Assembly (NCBI GenBank): GCA_024743435.1
Contig: JANSWO010000001.1
Span: 496,001-560,000 of the forward strand
Origin: Pseudomonadaceae bacterium
GTDB taxonomy: Bacteria; Pseudomonadota; Gammaproteobacteria; Pseudomonadales; Azotimanducaceae
DNA: 64,000 nucleotides
Direction of reading: 5' to 3'
The notes beneath the pieces were generated by a model that did not search any database, was not told the DNA's origin, and worked only from the letters and a program-made list of their open reading frames with translations. Positions 50,595 to 59,301 of the stretch are shown one piece after another (position 1 is the first letter of the stretch; each line of letters begins with the position of its first letter). Position numbers and translations under genes: made by a program.

Positions 50595-51140
50595 ATGAAT
50601 GCAAAACTCATCTCTGCCGGCGTTGCGCTGGCGCTAGCCCTCCCATCAACTGCGCTTGCCGGTTCGAATCTGGCAAGGGCGGAAGTGGTCGATGTGCAGC
50701 CGATCATTGAAACGGTAACCCGCACGGTTCCGCGCCAGGAGTGTCGCCAGGAAACCGTCGCCTATCGGGACGACTATCCTCGATCCCACCGGCGCTCAGC
50801 GACCGGCCCGATTCTGGGCGCGATCATCGGTGGCGCTATCGGCAATGCGGTTGGTCACAACAAGAGCAATAAGCGCGTTGGAACGGCGGTTGGAGCGCTG
50901 CTTGGTGGGAGTATCGGCGCAGACATCTCGCGTCAGCGCCGCGGCCATCACTCATCGGAGCAGGTAACCTATCGCACCGAAGATGTGTGTACGACGGTTC
51001 GCGACTATATTGAAGAAGAACGCATCAACGGATATCGCGTCAGTTATGTGTACGGCGGTCAGACCTACACCACGCGCATGGAGTCTGAACCAGGCGACAC
51101 CATCGGTGTTCGCGTTCAAGTTACGCCGAGTTATCGATAG
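50595..51140 (+). CDS. Glycine-zipper 2TM envelope protein
   Basis: A 181-residue protein with a signal peptide (ALALALPSTALA). A glycine-zipper segment follows (GPILGAIIGGAIGNAVGH, then GTAVGALLGGSIGADI), of the type found in outer-membrane 2TM proteins related to SlyB/Rick_17kDa. Around the zipper are paired cysteines (QECRQET; DVCTTV) and a C-terminal beta region. ATG 50595 is chosen, with GGAG about nine bases upstream; the frame is open from 50565. It precedes a PepSY-like gene and a two-component system in the same direction. Confidence 0.87.
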   Translation: MNAKLISAGVALALALPSTALAGSNLARAEVVDVQPIIETVTRTVPRQECRQETVAYRDDYPRSHRRSATGPILGAIIGGAIGNAVGHNKSNKRVGTAVGALLGGSIGADISRQRRGHHSSEQVTYRTEDVCTTVRDYIEEERINGYRVSYVYGGQTYTTRMESEPGDTIGVRVQVTPSYR

Positions 51141-51177
51141 CCCGGCGCGTCGCTGAAAGCGGGGTTTTACGAGTACA

Positions 51178-51636
51178 ATGAAGGCACGTTCTCACAGGTT
51201 TGTCGTCATGTTGGCGCTCATACTTAAACGCTGTATTCGTCGTACAGGTCAGCCCCGCGTCTGGCCAGATTTGGTCCTCGGCAGACACTCAGGCGAGTCG
51301 CCTCGTTGCGTGCTCAAAACAACCACTGGTCTGGCAGCAGGCAATGCGACAGCGCTCGCGCTGCTTTTCTCAGCGCTTACCCTTCTGTCGGCACCTGCTG
51401 TTTCAGCCGCCGAGTGGGATCCAAAACCCGCGCAAAGCTTCTCTCAAAGCGAGGGCATTTCACCGGCACGGGCGGCTGCGCTGGTTCGCTCCAGTTACGG
51501 TGGTCGTGTGTTGTCGGCATCTCGTGCCTCCAGAGGCGGTAACTCAGGCGTTGTCGTCCGAGTGCTCATCGACGACGGCGCTCGGGTTAAAACCGTGTTT
51601 GTCGATGCTCGTGGCCGCATGCGGGCTGGCCGATAG
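51178..51636 (+). CDS. PepSY-like exported protein
   Basis: A 152-residue protein whose C-terminal 70 residues have the PepSY-like layout (ISPARAAALVRSSYGGRVLSA, then VVRVLIDDGARVKTVFVDARG). Before it is a hydrophobic export signal (ALALLFSALTLLSAPAVSA). The signal lies unusually far from ATG 51178. GTG 51310 would give a conventional signal peptide, and TACAAT at 51174-51179 could be a -10 element placing transcription start after that ATG. PepSY domains act as periplasmic inhibitors or sensors. It precedes a response regulator and histidine kinase. Confidence 0.75.
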   Translation: MKARSHRFVVMLALILKRCIRRTGQPRVWPDLVLGRHSGESPRCVLKTTTGLAAGNATALALLFSALTLLSAPAVSAAEWDPKPAQSFSQSEGISPARAAALVRSSYGGRVLSASRASRGGNSGVVVRVLIDDGARVKTVFVDARGRMRAGR

Positions 51637-51722
51637 CCGGATCATCGGCACGCCGAGACGCACTTGGTTGGACACTCGGCCGCAGCCGCGATTCATAGAT
51701 TCACGCATCAGGTTGGAGCGAT

Positions 51723-52388
51723 ATGCGCATTCTCATTGTTGAAGACGAAGCCGCGCTGGCGGAGCAGCTTGCGCGGCATCTTCGGGACGTAGGCTACGTT
51801 GTCGACTGTGCCGTGGACGGCGAAGAAGGGCTCTACTACGGCCGTGAATACGACTACGACGCTGCGGTCATCGATATCGGCTTGCCGAAGATCGATGGAA
51901 TCGAGGTCATTCGCAGGCTGCGCGACGACGAACGCCGCTTCCCGGTTCTCATCCTCACCGCGCGCGGACATTGGCAAGACAAAGTCAGTGGCCTCGAGTC
52001 GGGTGCTGACGACTACCTCACCAAGCCGTTCCACATGGAGGAGCTTACCGCACGCTTGAATGCGCTGGTCAGAAGAGCTGCTGGTTATGCATCACCGATC
52101 ATTGAAGAAGGTGAGCTCAGCCTGGATACCGCCAAAAAGGAGGTTCGTGTCAGCGGCGAGGCCGTGGAACTGACGGCTTTTGAATACAAGGTGCTCGAGT
52201 ACCTGATGCTGAACCCGTCACGGGTGGTGTCCAAGAGCGAGCTGACTGAACATCTCTACGAGCAGGACTACGACCGCGACAGTAACGTTATTGAAGTGTT
52301 CGTGGGTCGTCTGCGCAAGAAGCTGGATCCGGTGAAGGCCATCAAGACAGTACGCGGTCAGGGTTACCGATTCGTCACTGCATCCTGA
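51723..52388 (+). CDS. OmpR/PhoP-family response regulator
   Basis: A 221-residue response regulator. The receiver has the acidic pocket VEDE, phospho-acceptor Asp51 in AVIDIGLPKIDG, and LTKPF. A winged-helix DNA-binding domain follows (ELTAFEYKVLEYLMLNP through IKTVRGQGYRF). It most resembles PhoP-type regulators. GGAG at 51715-51718 precedes the ATG by four bases. The kinase gene starts six bases after its stop, so they form a cognate pair. The upstream glycine-zipper and PepSY-like genes are plausible targets or modulators. Confidence 0.92.
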   Translation: MRILIVEDEAALAEQLARHLRDVGYVVDCAVDGEEGLYYGREYDYDAAVIDIGLPKIDGIEVIRRLRDDERRFPVLILTARGHWQDKVSGLESGADDYLTKPFHMEELTARLNALVRRAAGYASPIIEEGELSLDTAKKEVRVSGEAVELTAFEYKVLEYLMLNPSRVVSKSELTEHLYEQDYDRDSNVIEVFVGRLRKKLDPVKAIKTVRGQGYRFVTAS

Positions 52389-52394
52389 TCCAGC

Positions 52395-53756
52395 GTGAGT
52401 AGCGGCACGTTCAAGTCCTCTGTTCGCCGGCTTGGTCTGCAATGGCGGCTGTCCATCATCACCATTGCCGTTCTGGGCTTGTTCCTGAGCCTTGCAGGCC
52501 TTGTGCTAGATCGCTCGTTTCGCACCAGTATCATGACCGGGGCACAGGAGCAGCTGCAGCTGGTCACCTACGCGCTCATGGGCGTTGTTCAGGAGGCCGA
52601 GGACGGCATCAGCTTTCCGATCGATCTGGGTGAACCGCGGCTGTCACAACCCGAATCAGGCCTCTACGCGGCAGTCTCAGCTGCTGACGGGATTCTCATC
52701 TGGCGCTCACCGTCTGCGCGTACCAGTGAAGTCACTATGCCGAGGGGCGCGACGGATCTGCTACCCGGACAATGGCGGTTTGAAGTGAAGGATCGGCCGG
52801 ACCCAGGCAAAGCCCACGCTTATCTAACCTACGCCGTCATCTGGGAGGCCGCAGGAGAGTCGGTTCTACGCTTTCACGTCGCGGCAGACCTTGCGCCGTT
52901 TCAGTCCCAGATCAACAGTTTCCGGCGCTCGCTGATCATAGGCCTGGCTATCGTAGTGCTGCTGTTTATGGCCGTTCAGTTGTGGGCGATCCGCTGGGGT
53001 TTGAAGCCGGTGCGGCGCATGGCACGTGAGGTGGAGCAGATGGAGAGCGGTCGGCGTGAAAAGCTTGGCGATATCTACCCGTCCGAGCTTACTGGCCTCG
53101 CCGCAAACCTGGACCGTTTCATCGACCATGAAAAACGCTCCCGAAGCCGGTATCGCAATGCCATGGACGACCTCGCACACAGCCTGAAGACACCGCTTGC
53201 CGTCATACGCAACGCGCTCGCCGACAACAACTTTGATCGCCGTCTGCTGGAAGAACAGGTGGACCGTATGGACACGACGGTGGGTCACCAGCTCTCCCGC
53301 GCCTCCATCACCGGGCCGGTGGTTGTTGGCCAGAGCGTAGAACTTCGTGGCCTGATTGAGCGACTGCTTCGCGCGTTGGCGAAGGCGTATCAGCATAAAG
53401 CCGTCGATGTCGAGCTGCGCGCGGAACGGCCGGTTGAAGTCCGAGGTGATGAGAGAGATCTCATGGAATTACTCGGAAATCTGGTCGAGAACGCCTTCAA
53501 ATACACGCATTCCAAGGTGCTTATCTCGCTCACCGAAGAATCTGTCGTTCGGGTGGCCATCGAGGATGATGGGCCGGGCATTCCAGCTTCGCTGCGCGAG
53601 CGAGTATTGAAGCGCGGTGCCCGGGCGGATACGGTTCAGCCGGGGCAGGGGATTGGCTTGTCGGCGGCGTTGGAGCTTGCGTCTATGTACTCAGGCGCAT
53701 TGCGAATTGAAGACAGCCAACTGGGTGGTGCTCGCGTGGTTGTGGAGCTGCCGTAG
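52395..53756 (+). CDS. PhoQ-like sensor histidine kinase
   Basis: A 453-residue kinase with two membrane helices (about 20-40 and 178-198). They flank a periplasmic sensor of about 135 residues. Then come a HAMP-like linker, a dimerisation domain with phospho-acceptor His262 in DLAHSLKTPLAV, and an ATPase domain with N-box LGNLVENAFKYTH and G-box DDGPGI. The start is GTG 52395, six bases after the response regulator stop. The arrangement resembles PhoPQ, but the periplasmic domain lacks an obvious acidic metal-binding patch, so the signal may differ. Confidence 0.91.
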   Translation: MSSGTFKSSVRRLGLQWRLSIITIAVLGLFLSLAGLVLDRSFRTSIMTGAQEQLQLVTYALMGVVQEAEDGISFPIDLGEPRLSQPESGLYAAVSAADGILIWRSPSARTSEVTMPRGATDLLPGQWRFEVKDRPDPGKAHAYLTYAVIWEAAGESVLRFHVAADLAPFQSQINSFRRSLIIGLAIVVLLFMAVQLWAIRWGLKPVRRMAREVEQMESGRREKLGDIYPSELTGLAANLDRFIDHEKRSRSRYRNAMDDLAHSLKTPLAVIRNALADNNFDRRLLEEQVDRMDTTVGHQLSRASITGPVVVGQSVELRGLIERLLRALAKAYQHKAVDVELRAERPVEVRGDERDLMELLGNLVENAFKYTHSKVLISLTEESVVRVAIEDDGPGIPASLRERVLKRGARADTVQPGQGIGLSAALELASMYSGALRIEDSQLGGARVVVELP

Positions 53757-53805
53757 GCTGGCTTGCTCGCACCGGTGGTCGGGCGAGCAAGTCACAGCCG
53801 GAAGG

Positions 53806-56493
53806 CTACTTAGGCTGTGCAGCCAGTGCGGGAAGAGCGGCGAACAAGCGGTCCTGGTAGCCGGCAGCAGCCGCGGGAACTGGTCCCAACGACTGCCAGT
53901 TTTTCGCGACCTTTTTCGGGTCTCGCTCAATTGGCTCGCTGCCACTCAACTTGCGTTGTAGCTGTTCGAGATGAAGCCTGCTGCGCAAGTCCGAGTCCTC
54001 GCCGGGGCTGTCGATACCCGCAGTGAGTTCAACTTCGACAGCCATTCTGCGGAACGGCTCGATGTCGCCATCACCATCGGGTTCGCTGCGAAATGCGTTC
54101 AGGTCAGCCAGGCGTTTCGCTGCTTTTGCCTGCTTTTCTGCGGCATTGCAGGCGTCTTTCGCCTCCTGGAAATCGCTTAGTGCTTTCTTCGGAAGATCAT
54201 CCGGCGAAATCGGCAGGGCGTTCAGCTCATCGCGATAGCGATTGAATACCGCCATGACTGGGTTGTCTTTGATCTCCTCAGTCAGCCTGGCGATAACGCC
54301 GATGGCGGCTTCAATGTGTGTCTTGCGTTCGGCCTTTTCTGCTTTGCGCTGAGTATCACGGCTATTGAACACAGCGTCCGAGGCAGCCCGTAGCCGTTTC
54401 CAAAGCTTCTGATCTTCGCCGCGCGGTGTTGGGCCAACGGCCTTCCAGCGGTTTTGAAGGGCTTTGATCTTGTCGATAGAGCGGTTGTCATCGGTAGCTT
54501 GGGCGAGCGCTTCGGCCTCGGTGACGATGACCTCCTTCTCGGCGATGTTCGCCTGCCAGCAATCTTTCAGTGCCTTGTGCAACGAATCCATGGCCGCCTC
54601 GAAGCGCTTGCTTCCGGCCTTTTCTTTCTTGCGATCCACCGGCCGCAGGCTGTTCCAGGCCTCGCGAGAATTGCGCAGGCGTTGCTGGGCCTCTTTCAGA
54701 TCCGTGCTGGGCCAGTCACGGCCATCGAGGTAAGTCTCCAGTTCAACGCAAAGCGCATCACGCGCCTCGGCATTTCGTTTGCGCAGCTCCTTCTGCTCCG
54801 CGAAGAACGCGCGAGATGGCTCAAAGGCCTTCTCGGCGGCAGCGTCGAACTGCTCTAACAGCGCCCGGTCTTCTGGCTTGCGAATGCTCCCAAGCTCAAG
54901 CCACTCAGCTCGCAATGCCTTTACGTTTTTGGCCTGTGCATCGCCTTCAAGGGGCGCCTCGGCAAGATCGAGCATTGCCTTAACCAGAGCTTCCCGTTTC
55001 GGCCTGGTTGCAAAGTCCTGCCAATCAGTAAGCTCGTCGTAGCGCGCCGATACCTGTCCCAGGCGCGTTTCGAGATCGCCTGTGCGGGTTTTTGGCAAGC
55101 AGCTGATGACCGTGCGAGCGTTGCCTAGCATGCTGCCGACGTCATCTGACTTGCCTTCTTCGAGCTTGGCTGAAATCGCCGCGAGCGCGTCTTCTGCTTT
55201 CTTGCTGAGGCGAGTGGTTTCTGTTTCTGCGTCGCTGACAGCCTGTTGCAGGTAACTCATCTGCATTTGGGCATCGGTCAGTTCCGCCGGCTCTGCCGCC
55301 CAGCTGGGCCATTGCAGGGCGGCGATCGAGCGAGTCATTTCACCGAGCTGTCGCTCAGCAGCACGGCATTGGCGCCAGAACGGGCGATACTCTTTGGCCG
55401 TTTCCTTTAACGGGAATACCAGTTCAGCGTCTTCCGGTTTCAGACGTTCGACGCTGGCAAGTGCGGCAAATGCAGCGTTCAGCTCGTCGCTGCGTCGGTT
55501 CAGCTCGGACACTCGCTTGCTGATTGGCACGGCGGCTTGTTCGCGCCGGCTCACATCCTGCCAATGCGCGATCAGCATGACCGCTTGCGATGCACCAGCC
55601 GGCGTTGCGCTCGCAAGTGCCGTCTCAACACCGGCCAGGCGTTCGATCAAACGCGGCATGCGATGGGATGTACGAATGCTCTCAACCTCCGCCAGCAGCG
55701 AGTTGGCATCGGCCAGAAGGGCGGTTGCTGCCGTGAGGTCAGCATCAAAGCTTGCCAATTGTGAGCAGCTCTCGGTGAGGTTCTGGCTCTCACGCGCAAG
55801 GTCGCTGGCTAAACCGTTCAGCTTGCTCAGCCAATGGCCGTCAATGGCCTCACCGCGATGGTTCTTGAGGCTTTCGCAAATTCGGGCGATCTCTGCGCAA
55901 CCGGCTGCAACCGCTGCACTTGCCGTTTTGAGTTGTTCGCCGCGCTCCCGAGCGATTCGGTTTGTGGTTTTGTCGTGGTCTCGGCTAGCCAGTTCGAGTT
56001 CGTGTAACGCCTCTCCCGTCCTCAGGCTCCGGGCGATATCCGCTCTCGCATCGACGCTCGGGTGCGCCAGGGCAGCGTGAATCCGCTCGGCCACCGGCAT
56101 CGCTGCAATGGCTGCGGTAATTTCGTCTCCCGCAGCAGCTCTCAGTGCGATCACATGGCGCAACATCGCATGGTCTGGCGAGCGCCGGCTATCGAGATTC
56201 AGTAATGCCTCGGCCGCCTGTTGGGCTACAGCCTCATCATCCAGCAGCGGCTTCAAAGCAGTCGCATCGCTAACCAGAGCGATTGCCGCCTGACGCACGG
56301 CGATGTCAGGGTCGCTGCTGGCAAGTTCGATGAGCTGTGCCGCGTGTTTGCTGCGCTCCTCCGCCGGGGTGTCGGCCTGCGCGAGTTGCGCGATGCCTTC
56401 CAGCCGAACGGCGGCATCGTCGCTGTTGAGCGGGTTGCCGGAGAATAGTTTGCTGAGCTTTTCGAACACGGGTTTTTCCTGTTTCCACGGCAT
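53806..56493 (-). CDS. Large DUF349 domain protein
   Basis: An 895-residue, nearly all-helical protein. The N-terminal 150 residues look like HEAT-type repeats (DIAVRQAAIALVSDATALK). The C-terminal half carries several DUF349 repeats, recognised by W-K/R-x-hydrophobic patterns such as LQNRWKAVGPTPRGEDQKLWKRL and AWNSLRPVDRKKEK. The function of DUF349 proteins is not well defined. GTG 56469 is an alternative start with AGGA seven bases upstream, giving FEKLSKLF. It stands alone, convergent with the PhoQ-like kinase gene 49 bases away. Confidence 0.87.
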   Translation of the reverse strand: MPWKQEKPVFEKLSKLFSGNPLNSDDAAVRLEGIAQLAQADTPAEERSKHAAQLIELASSDPDIAVRQAAIALVSDATALKPLLDDEAVAQQAAEALLNLDSRRSPDHAMLRHVIALRAAAGDEITAAIAAMPVAERIHAALAHPSVDARADIARSLRTGEALHELELASRDHDKTTNRIARERGEQLKTASAAVAAGCAEIARICESLKNHRGEAIDGHWLSKLNGLASDLARESQNLTESCSQLASFDADLTAATALLADANSLLAEVESIRTSHRMPRLIERLAGVETALASATPAGASQAVMLIAHWQDVSRREQAAVPISKRVSELNRRSDELNAAFAALASVERLKPEDAELVFPLKETAKEYRPFWRQCRAAERQLGEMTRSIAALQWPSWAAEPAELTDAQMQMSYLQQAVSDAETETTRLSKKAEDALAAISAKLEEGKSDDVGSMLGNARTVISCLPKTRTGDLETRLGQVSARYDELTDWQDFATRPKREALVKAMLDLAEAPLEGDAQAKNVKALRAEWLELGSIRKPEDRALLEQFDAAAEKAFEPSRAFFAEQKELRKRNAEARDALCVELETYLDGRDWPSTDLKEAQQRLRNSREAWNSLRPVDRKKEKAGSKRFEAAMDSLHKALKDCWQANIAEKEVIVTEAEALAQATDDNRSIDKIKALQNRWKAVGPTPRGEDQKLWKRLRAASDAVFNSRDTQRKAEKAERKTHIEAAIGVIARLTEEIKDNPVMAVFNRYRDELNALPISPDDLPKKALSDFQEAKDACNAAEKQAKAAKRLADLNAFRSEPDGDGDIEPFRRMAVEVELTAGIDSPGEDSDLRSRLHLEQLQRKLSGSEPIERDPKKVAKNWQSLGPVPAAAAGYQDRLFAALPALAAQPK

Positions 56494-56554
56494 CCTGCGT
56501 CGGGTGCCGGTAGGCGTCGGTGCTGTGCTGTACAGCTGTACCGACGGGAGTTGA

Positions 56555-56574
56555 GGAGCGCGCTACCGCGCTCC
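56555..56574. other. Hairpin between CDGSH and DUF349 genes
   Basis: A perfect 8-bp stem, GGAGCGCG (56555-56562) with CGCGCTCC (56567-56574), has a 4-base loop. It lies 56 bases after the CDGSH stop on the minus strand. No T-run follows in either direction, so termination is uncertain. Confidence 0.5.
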
Positions 56575-56630
56575 GATCAGAAAGTGAGTCGTACTGCCCC
56601 TGTCTCTACAGGCCCGATCTCACAATGAGT

Positions 56631-56870
56631 TTATAAGGCGTTGTGGCTGCCATCGCACAAGGCGCCGCTCTTACTGTGTTTGCAGCCGCAGAAATACAGC
56701 GTTCTGTCGGCCTCTGCCTCGTATGCGACCGGTACGAATTCTGAACCTTGATGGGAACCGTCGCAAAAAGGTTGTCGCTGCGATTTGCCACAGGAGCACC
56801 AGAACAGCTTCTGGCCCTCTTTGACGTCGACGGGAAACGGCGCCTTCTGCACGATGACGGGGTCATTCAT
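56631..56870 (-). CDS. Dual CDGSH iron-sulfur protein
   Basis: A 79-residue protein with two complete CDGSH motifs. The first uses Cys25, Cys27, Cys36 and His40; the second Cys61, Cys63, Cys72 and His76. Each should bind a [2Fe-2S] cluster with three Cys and one His ligand. Small bacterial proteins of this kind are thought to handle electrons or clusters. It lies 51 bases downstream of the crotonase-family gene on the same strand and is probably co-transcribed with it. Confidence 0.9.
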   Translation of the reverse strand: MNDPVIVQKAPFPVDVKEGQKLFWCSCGKSQRQPFCDGSHQGSEFVPVAYEAEADRTLYFCGCKHSKSGALCDGSHNAL

Positions 56871-56921
56871 ATTGTCGGTCCTTCTTCCTTGCGGCGCGAT
56901 GACGGGTGCACCGTGTTGGCG

Positions 56922-57785
56922 CTAGGAGAACTTGCGCTCTTCCCACCACGGGTAGAAATCGGGCATGTCGGTACTGACTTTGCCTGGGAACTCTGCAGCT
57001 CGCTTCTCGAGGAATGACTCCACGCCTTCGCGGGCGTCGGCCGAGCGGCCGAGATTGTAGATGCCCCGTGAGTCTATCTTGTGGGCTTCCATTGGATGGT
57101 CGGCGCCGAGCATGCGCCACATCATCGCCCGAGTGAGAGACACCGAAATCGCAGAGGTATTGTTTGCGATCTCAAGCGCAATAGCGCGCGCGGCCGGCAG
57201 CAACTCGTCGCTGTTGTACAGGTTTCTTACCAGGCCGCCTTCGAGTGCTTCGGAGGCAGGGAATACGTTACCGGAATAGCACCACTGCAATGCCTGCGAG
57301 ATGCCCACAACTCGTGGCAGGAAATAGCTCGAACAGGCTTCCGGCACGATGCCGCGGCGGGCGAAGACGAAGCCAAACTTGGCGTTGTCTGCTGCGAGCC
57401 GGATGTCCATGGCCAGGGTCATCGTGACGCCGATTCCGACCGCTGGCCCATTGATGGCGCCGATCACCGGCTTCTTGCTCTCATAGATGCGCAGGGTGAG
57501 CAGCCCGCCACCGTCTCGGTTCAAGCCACTGTTGCGATCATCGCGTGCATCCGAGTCGAACGTATCACCGCCGGACGAAAGATCTGCGCCAGCGCAGAAA
57601 GCGCGGCCGGCGCCGGTGATGATAATGGCCCGGATGTTGTCATCCGCGTCGGCGCGATCGAACGCGTCGATCATCTCACTCATCATCGTATGCGTGAATG
57701 CGTTGAGTTTGTCGGGCCGGTTAAGCGTGATCGTCAGTATGCCGTCGCTGACCTCGTAGATGATCTGCTCGTAGTTGTCGCTCAT
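56922..57785 (-). CDS. Crotonase-family enzyme (enoyl-CoA hydratase/isomerase)
   Basis: A 287-residue crotonase-fold protein. The oxyanion-hole segments are FCAGADLSS and INGPAVGIGVTM. The usual hydratase glutamates are not in place: the GGGxE position reads GVTMT, and the second glutamate position is Phe in FGFVFARRG. A glutamate sits instead at Glu149 in GIVPEACSSYFLP, like the PEGCSS segment of peroxisomal-type delta3-delta2-enoyl-CoA isomerases. An isomerase activity is therefore at least as likely as a hydratase. It is divergent from an acyl-CoA dehydrogenase gene. Confidence 0.88.
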   Translation of the reverse strand: MSDNYEQIIYEVSDGILTITLNRPDKLNAFTHTMMSEMIDAFDRADADDNIRAIIITGAGRAFCAGADLSSGGDTFDSDARDDRNSGLNRDGGGLLTLRIYESKKPVIGAINGPAVGIGVTMTLAMDIRLAADNAKFGFVFARRGIVPEACSSYFLPRVVGISQALQWCYSGNVFPASEALEGGLVRNLYNSDELLPAARAIALEIANNTSAISVSLTRAMMWRMLGADHPMEAHKIDSRGIYNLGRSADAREGVESFLEKRAAEFPGKVSTDMPDFYPWWEERKFS

Positions 57786-58169
57786 TGCCGTCTTCTCCCG
57801 ATTTCTATCACTTGTGCGCTGCCTACCGTACCACCCTCGGTGGCCACGGCTGGAAAGCGCGCATGGTGCCGTTTTGTGAACCGGCTTGCCAGCTGTATAC
57901 CTGACCAGTAGTTGAGAGCATGGAAGTGCTGTTGCAGCCTGGAACGCGGTCGCTGCGTCTTATCAGCGGCATCGACAAGGCGGCGGCCATCCGCCAGAAT
58001 TGACGGTTTGGGGCAGGCGGTTCGAAGGAACCGCTGGCATGCGCCGATGCACCGGTTTTGGGGTGAAGGCGTGGGCTATCAACTCAGGCTGTATACAAGC
58101 CGGGTTCGTCAGCCGTACCAGTTAACTTCTCGCACATTACTTCTCGCACAATTAAAGGGAGAGCCGCCG
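57786..58169. other. 384-base divergent region of acyl-CoA genes
   Basis: This gap separates the crotonase-family gene (minus) from the acyl-CoA dehydrogenase gene (plus). No protein with convincing codon structure was seen. CTGTATAC occurs twice (near 57893 and 58089). A 12-bp sequence ACTTCTCGCACA is tandemly repeated with a 14-base period at 58125-58136 and 58139-58150, just before the dehydrogenase ribosome-binding site (AAAGGGAG). Promoters for both genes and perhaps a regulator site should lie here. Confidence 0.55.
58125..58150 (+). repeat. Tandem 12-bp repeat before acyl-CoA dehydrogenase
   Basis: ACTTCTCGCACA occurs at 58125-58136 and 58139-58150 with TT between the copies. It sits 19 bases before the dehydrogenase ATG, next to the ribosome-binding site. 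It could be a direct-repeat operator or a slippage product. Confidence 0.55.
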
Positions 58170-59297
58170 ATGGACTTCTCGTTCACCGAAGAGCAAACGC
58201 TGCTGCAAGATAGCGTTGAAAAATTCATCACCAATGATTACCACTTTGAAGATCGTCAGAAGGTCATCAAAACGGATCTTGGCTTCAGCGCGGAGAACTG
58301 GAACACGTTTGCCGAGCTCGGCTGGCTGGGCGTGCCCTTCGCCGAGGAAGATGGCGGCTTCGGCGGCGGCGCCGTCGAGCTGATGCTGATGATGGAATCG
58401 TTCGGCAAAGGCTTGGTCGTTGAGCCATTCCTGCCATCCATTGTCATGGCTGGTGGTGTCATTAAGCATGGCTCAGACGCACAGAAGGAATCGTTGCTTG
58501 CGCCAATGATTGCAGGTGCCAAGCGCGCGGCGCTGGCCTACGCCGAGCCTCAGAGCCGATTCAATCTGGCGGATGTTTCGGTAACCGCAAAGAAGGATGG
58601 TGACAGCTATACGCTGAACGGCGCGAAGTGCGTTGTTCTTGGCGGCCCCGGCGCTGATATGTTTGTCGTCTCGACCCGGACCGATGGCGGCCAGAGGGAT
58701 CAGGACGGGATTTCGATGTTCGTTGTGCCTGCTGATGCAAACGGTGTCAGCCGGCGAGATTACCCGACGGTTGACGGCGGTCAGGCTTGCGAGCTGACGT
58801 TGGAGAATGTCTCGGTAGCGGCGGATCACCTCATTGGTGAGGAAGGCAAAGGCTATGCAATCCTCGAGCAGGCGATTGATGAGTCAATCCTTGCAGTCGG
58901 ATCCCAGGCGGTTGGCGCTATGGAAGTGCTCTACAAGACAACCGTGGAGTACTGTAAGACGCGCGAGCAGTTCGGCCAGCCTATCGGCAAGTTCCAGGTG
59001 CTTCAACACCGCATGGTGGATATGTTCATGGAGCATGAGCAATCCAAATCGCTGATGTACATGGCGGCGATGAGGATGGACGAGGGTTATGGCCCGGAGG
59101 CGCAGAAAGCCATTTCCGCGTTCAAGGTTCAGATCGGCAAATCGGGCCGGTTTGTTGGCCAGAACGCCATCCAGTTGCACGGCGGAATGGGCATGACCGA
59201 CGAACTCAGCGTTGGCCACTATTTCAAGCGAATCACCGTCATCGAGACACTGTTCGGCAACGCGGACCATCACCTGCGCCGATACGGCTCGCTGTAG
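58170..59297 (+). CDS. Acyl-CoA dehydrogenase
   Basis: A 375-residue flavoprotein of the acyl-CoA dehydrogenase family. Landmarks are the N-terminal MDFSFTEEQTLLQDSV, the middle beta domain (ALAYAEPQSRFN; SYTLNGAKCVVLGG), and the C-terminal helical domain with REQFGQPIGKFQVLQHRMVDM and LHGGMGMTDE. It introduces a double bond into an acyl-CoA and passes electrons to ETF; chain specificity is unknown. ATG 58170 is set by AAAGGGAGAG upstream; the frame is open from 57912. The next hydrolase gene starts four bases after its stop. Confidence 0.92.
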   Translation: MDFSFTEEQTLLQDSVEKFITNDYHFEDRQKVIKTDLGFSAENWNTFAELGWLGVPFAEEDGGFGGGAVELMLMMESFGKGLVVEPFLPSIVMAGGVIKHGSDAQKESLLAPMIAGAKRAALAYAEPQSRFNLADVSVTAKKDGDSYTLNGAKCVVLGGPGADMFVVSTRTDGGQRDQDGISMFVVPADANGVSRRDYPTVDGGQACELTLENVSVAADHLIGEEGKGYAILEQAIDESILAVGSQAVGAMEVLYKTTVEYCKTREQFGQPIGKFQVLQHRMVDMFMEHEQSKSLMYMAAMRMDEGYGPEAQKAISAFKVQIGKSGRFVGQNAIQLHGGMGMTDELSVGHYFKRITVIETLFGNADHHLRRYGSL

Positions 59298-59301
59298 GCG
59301 C

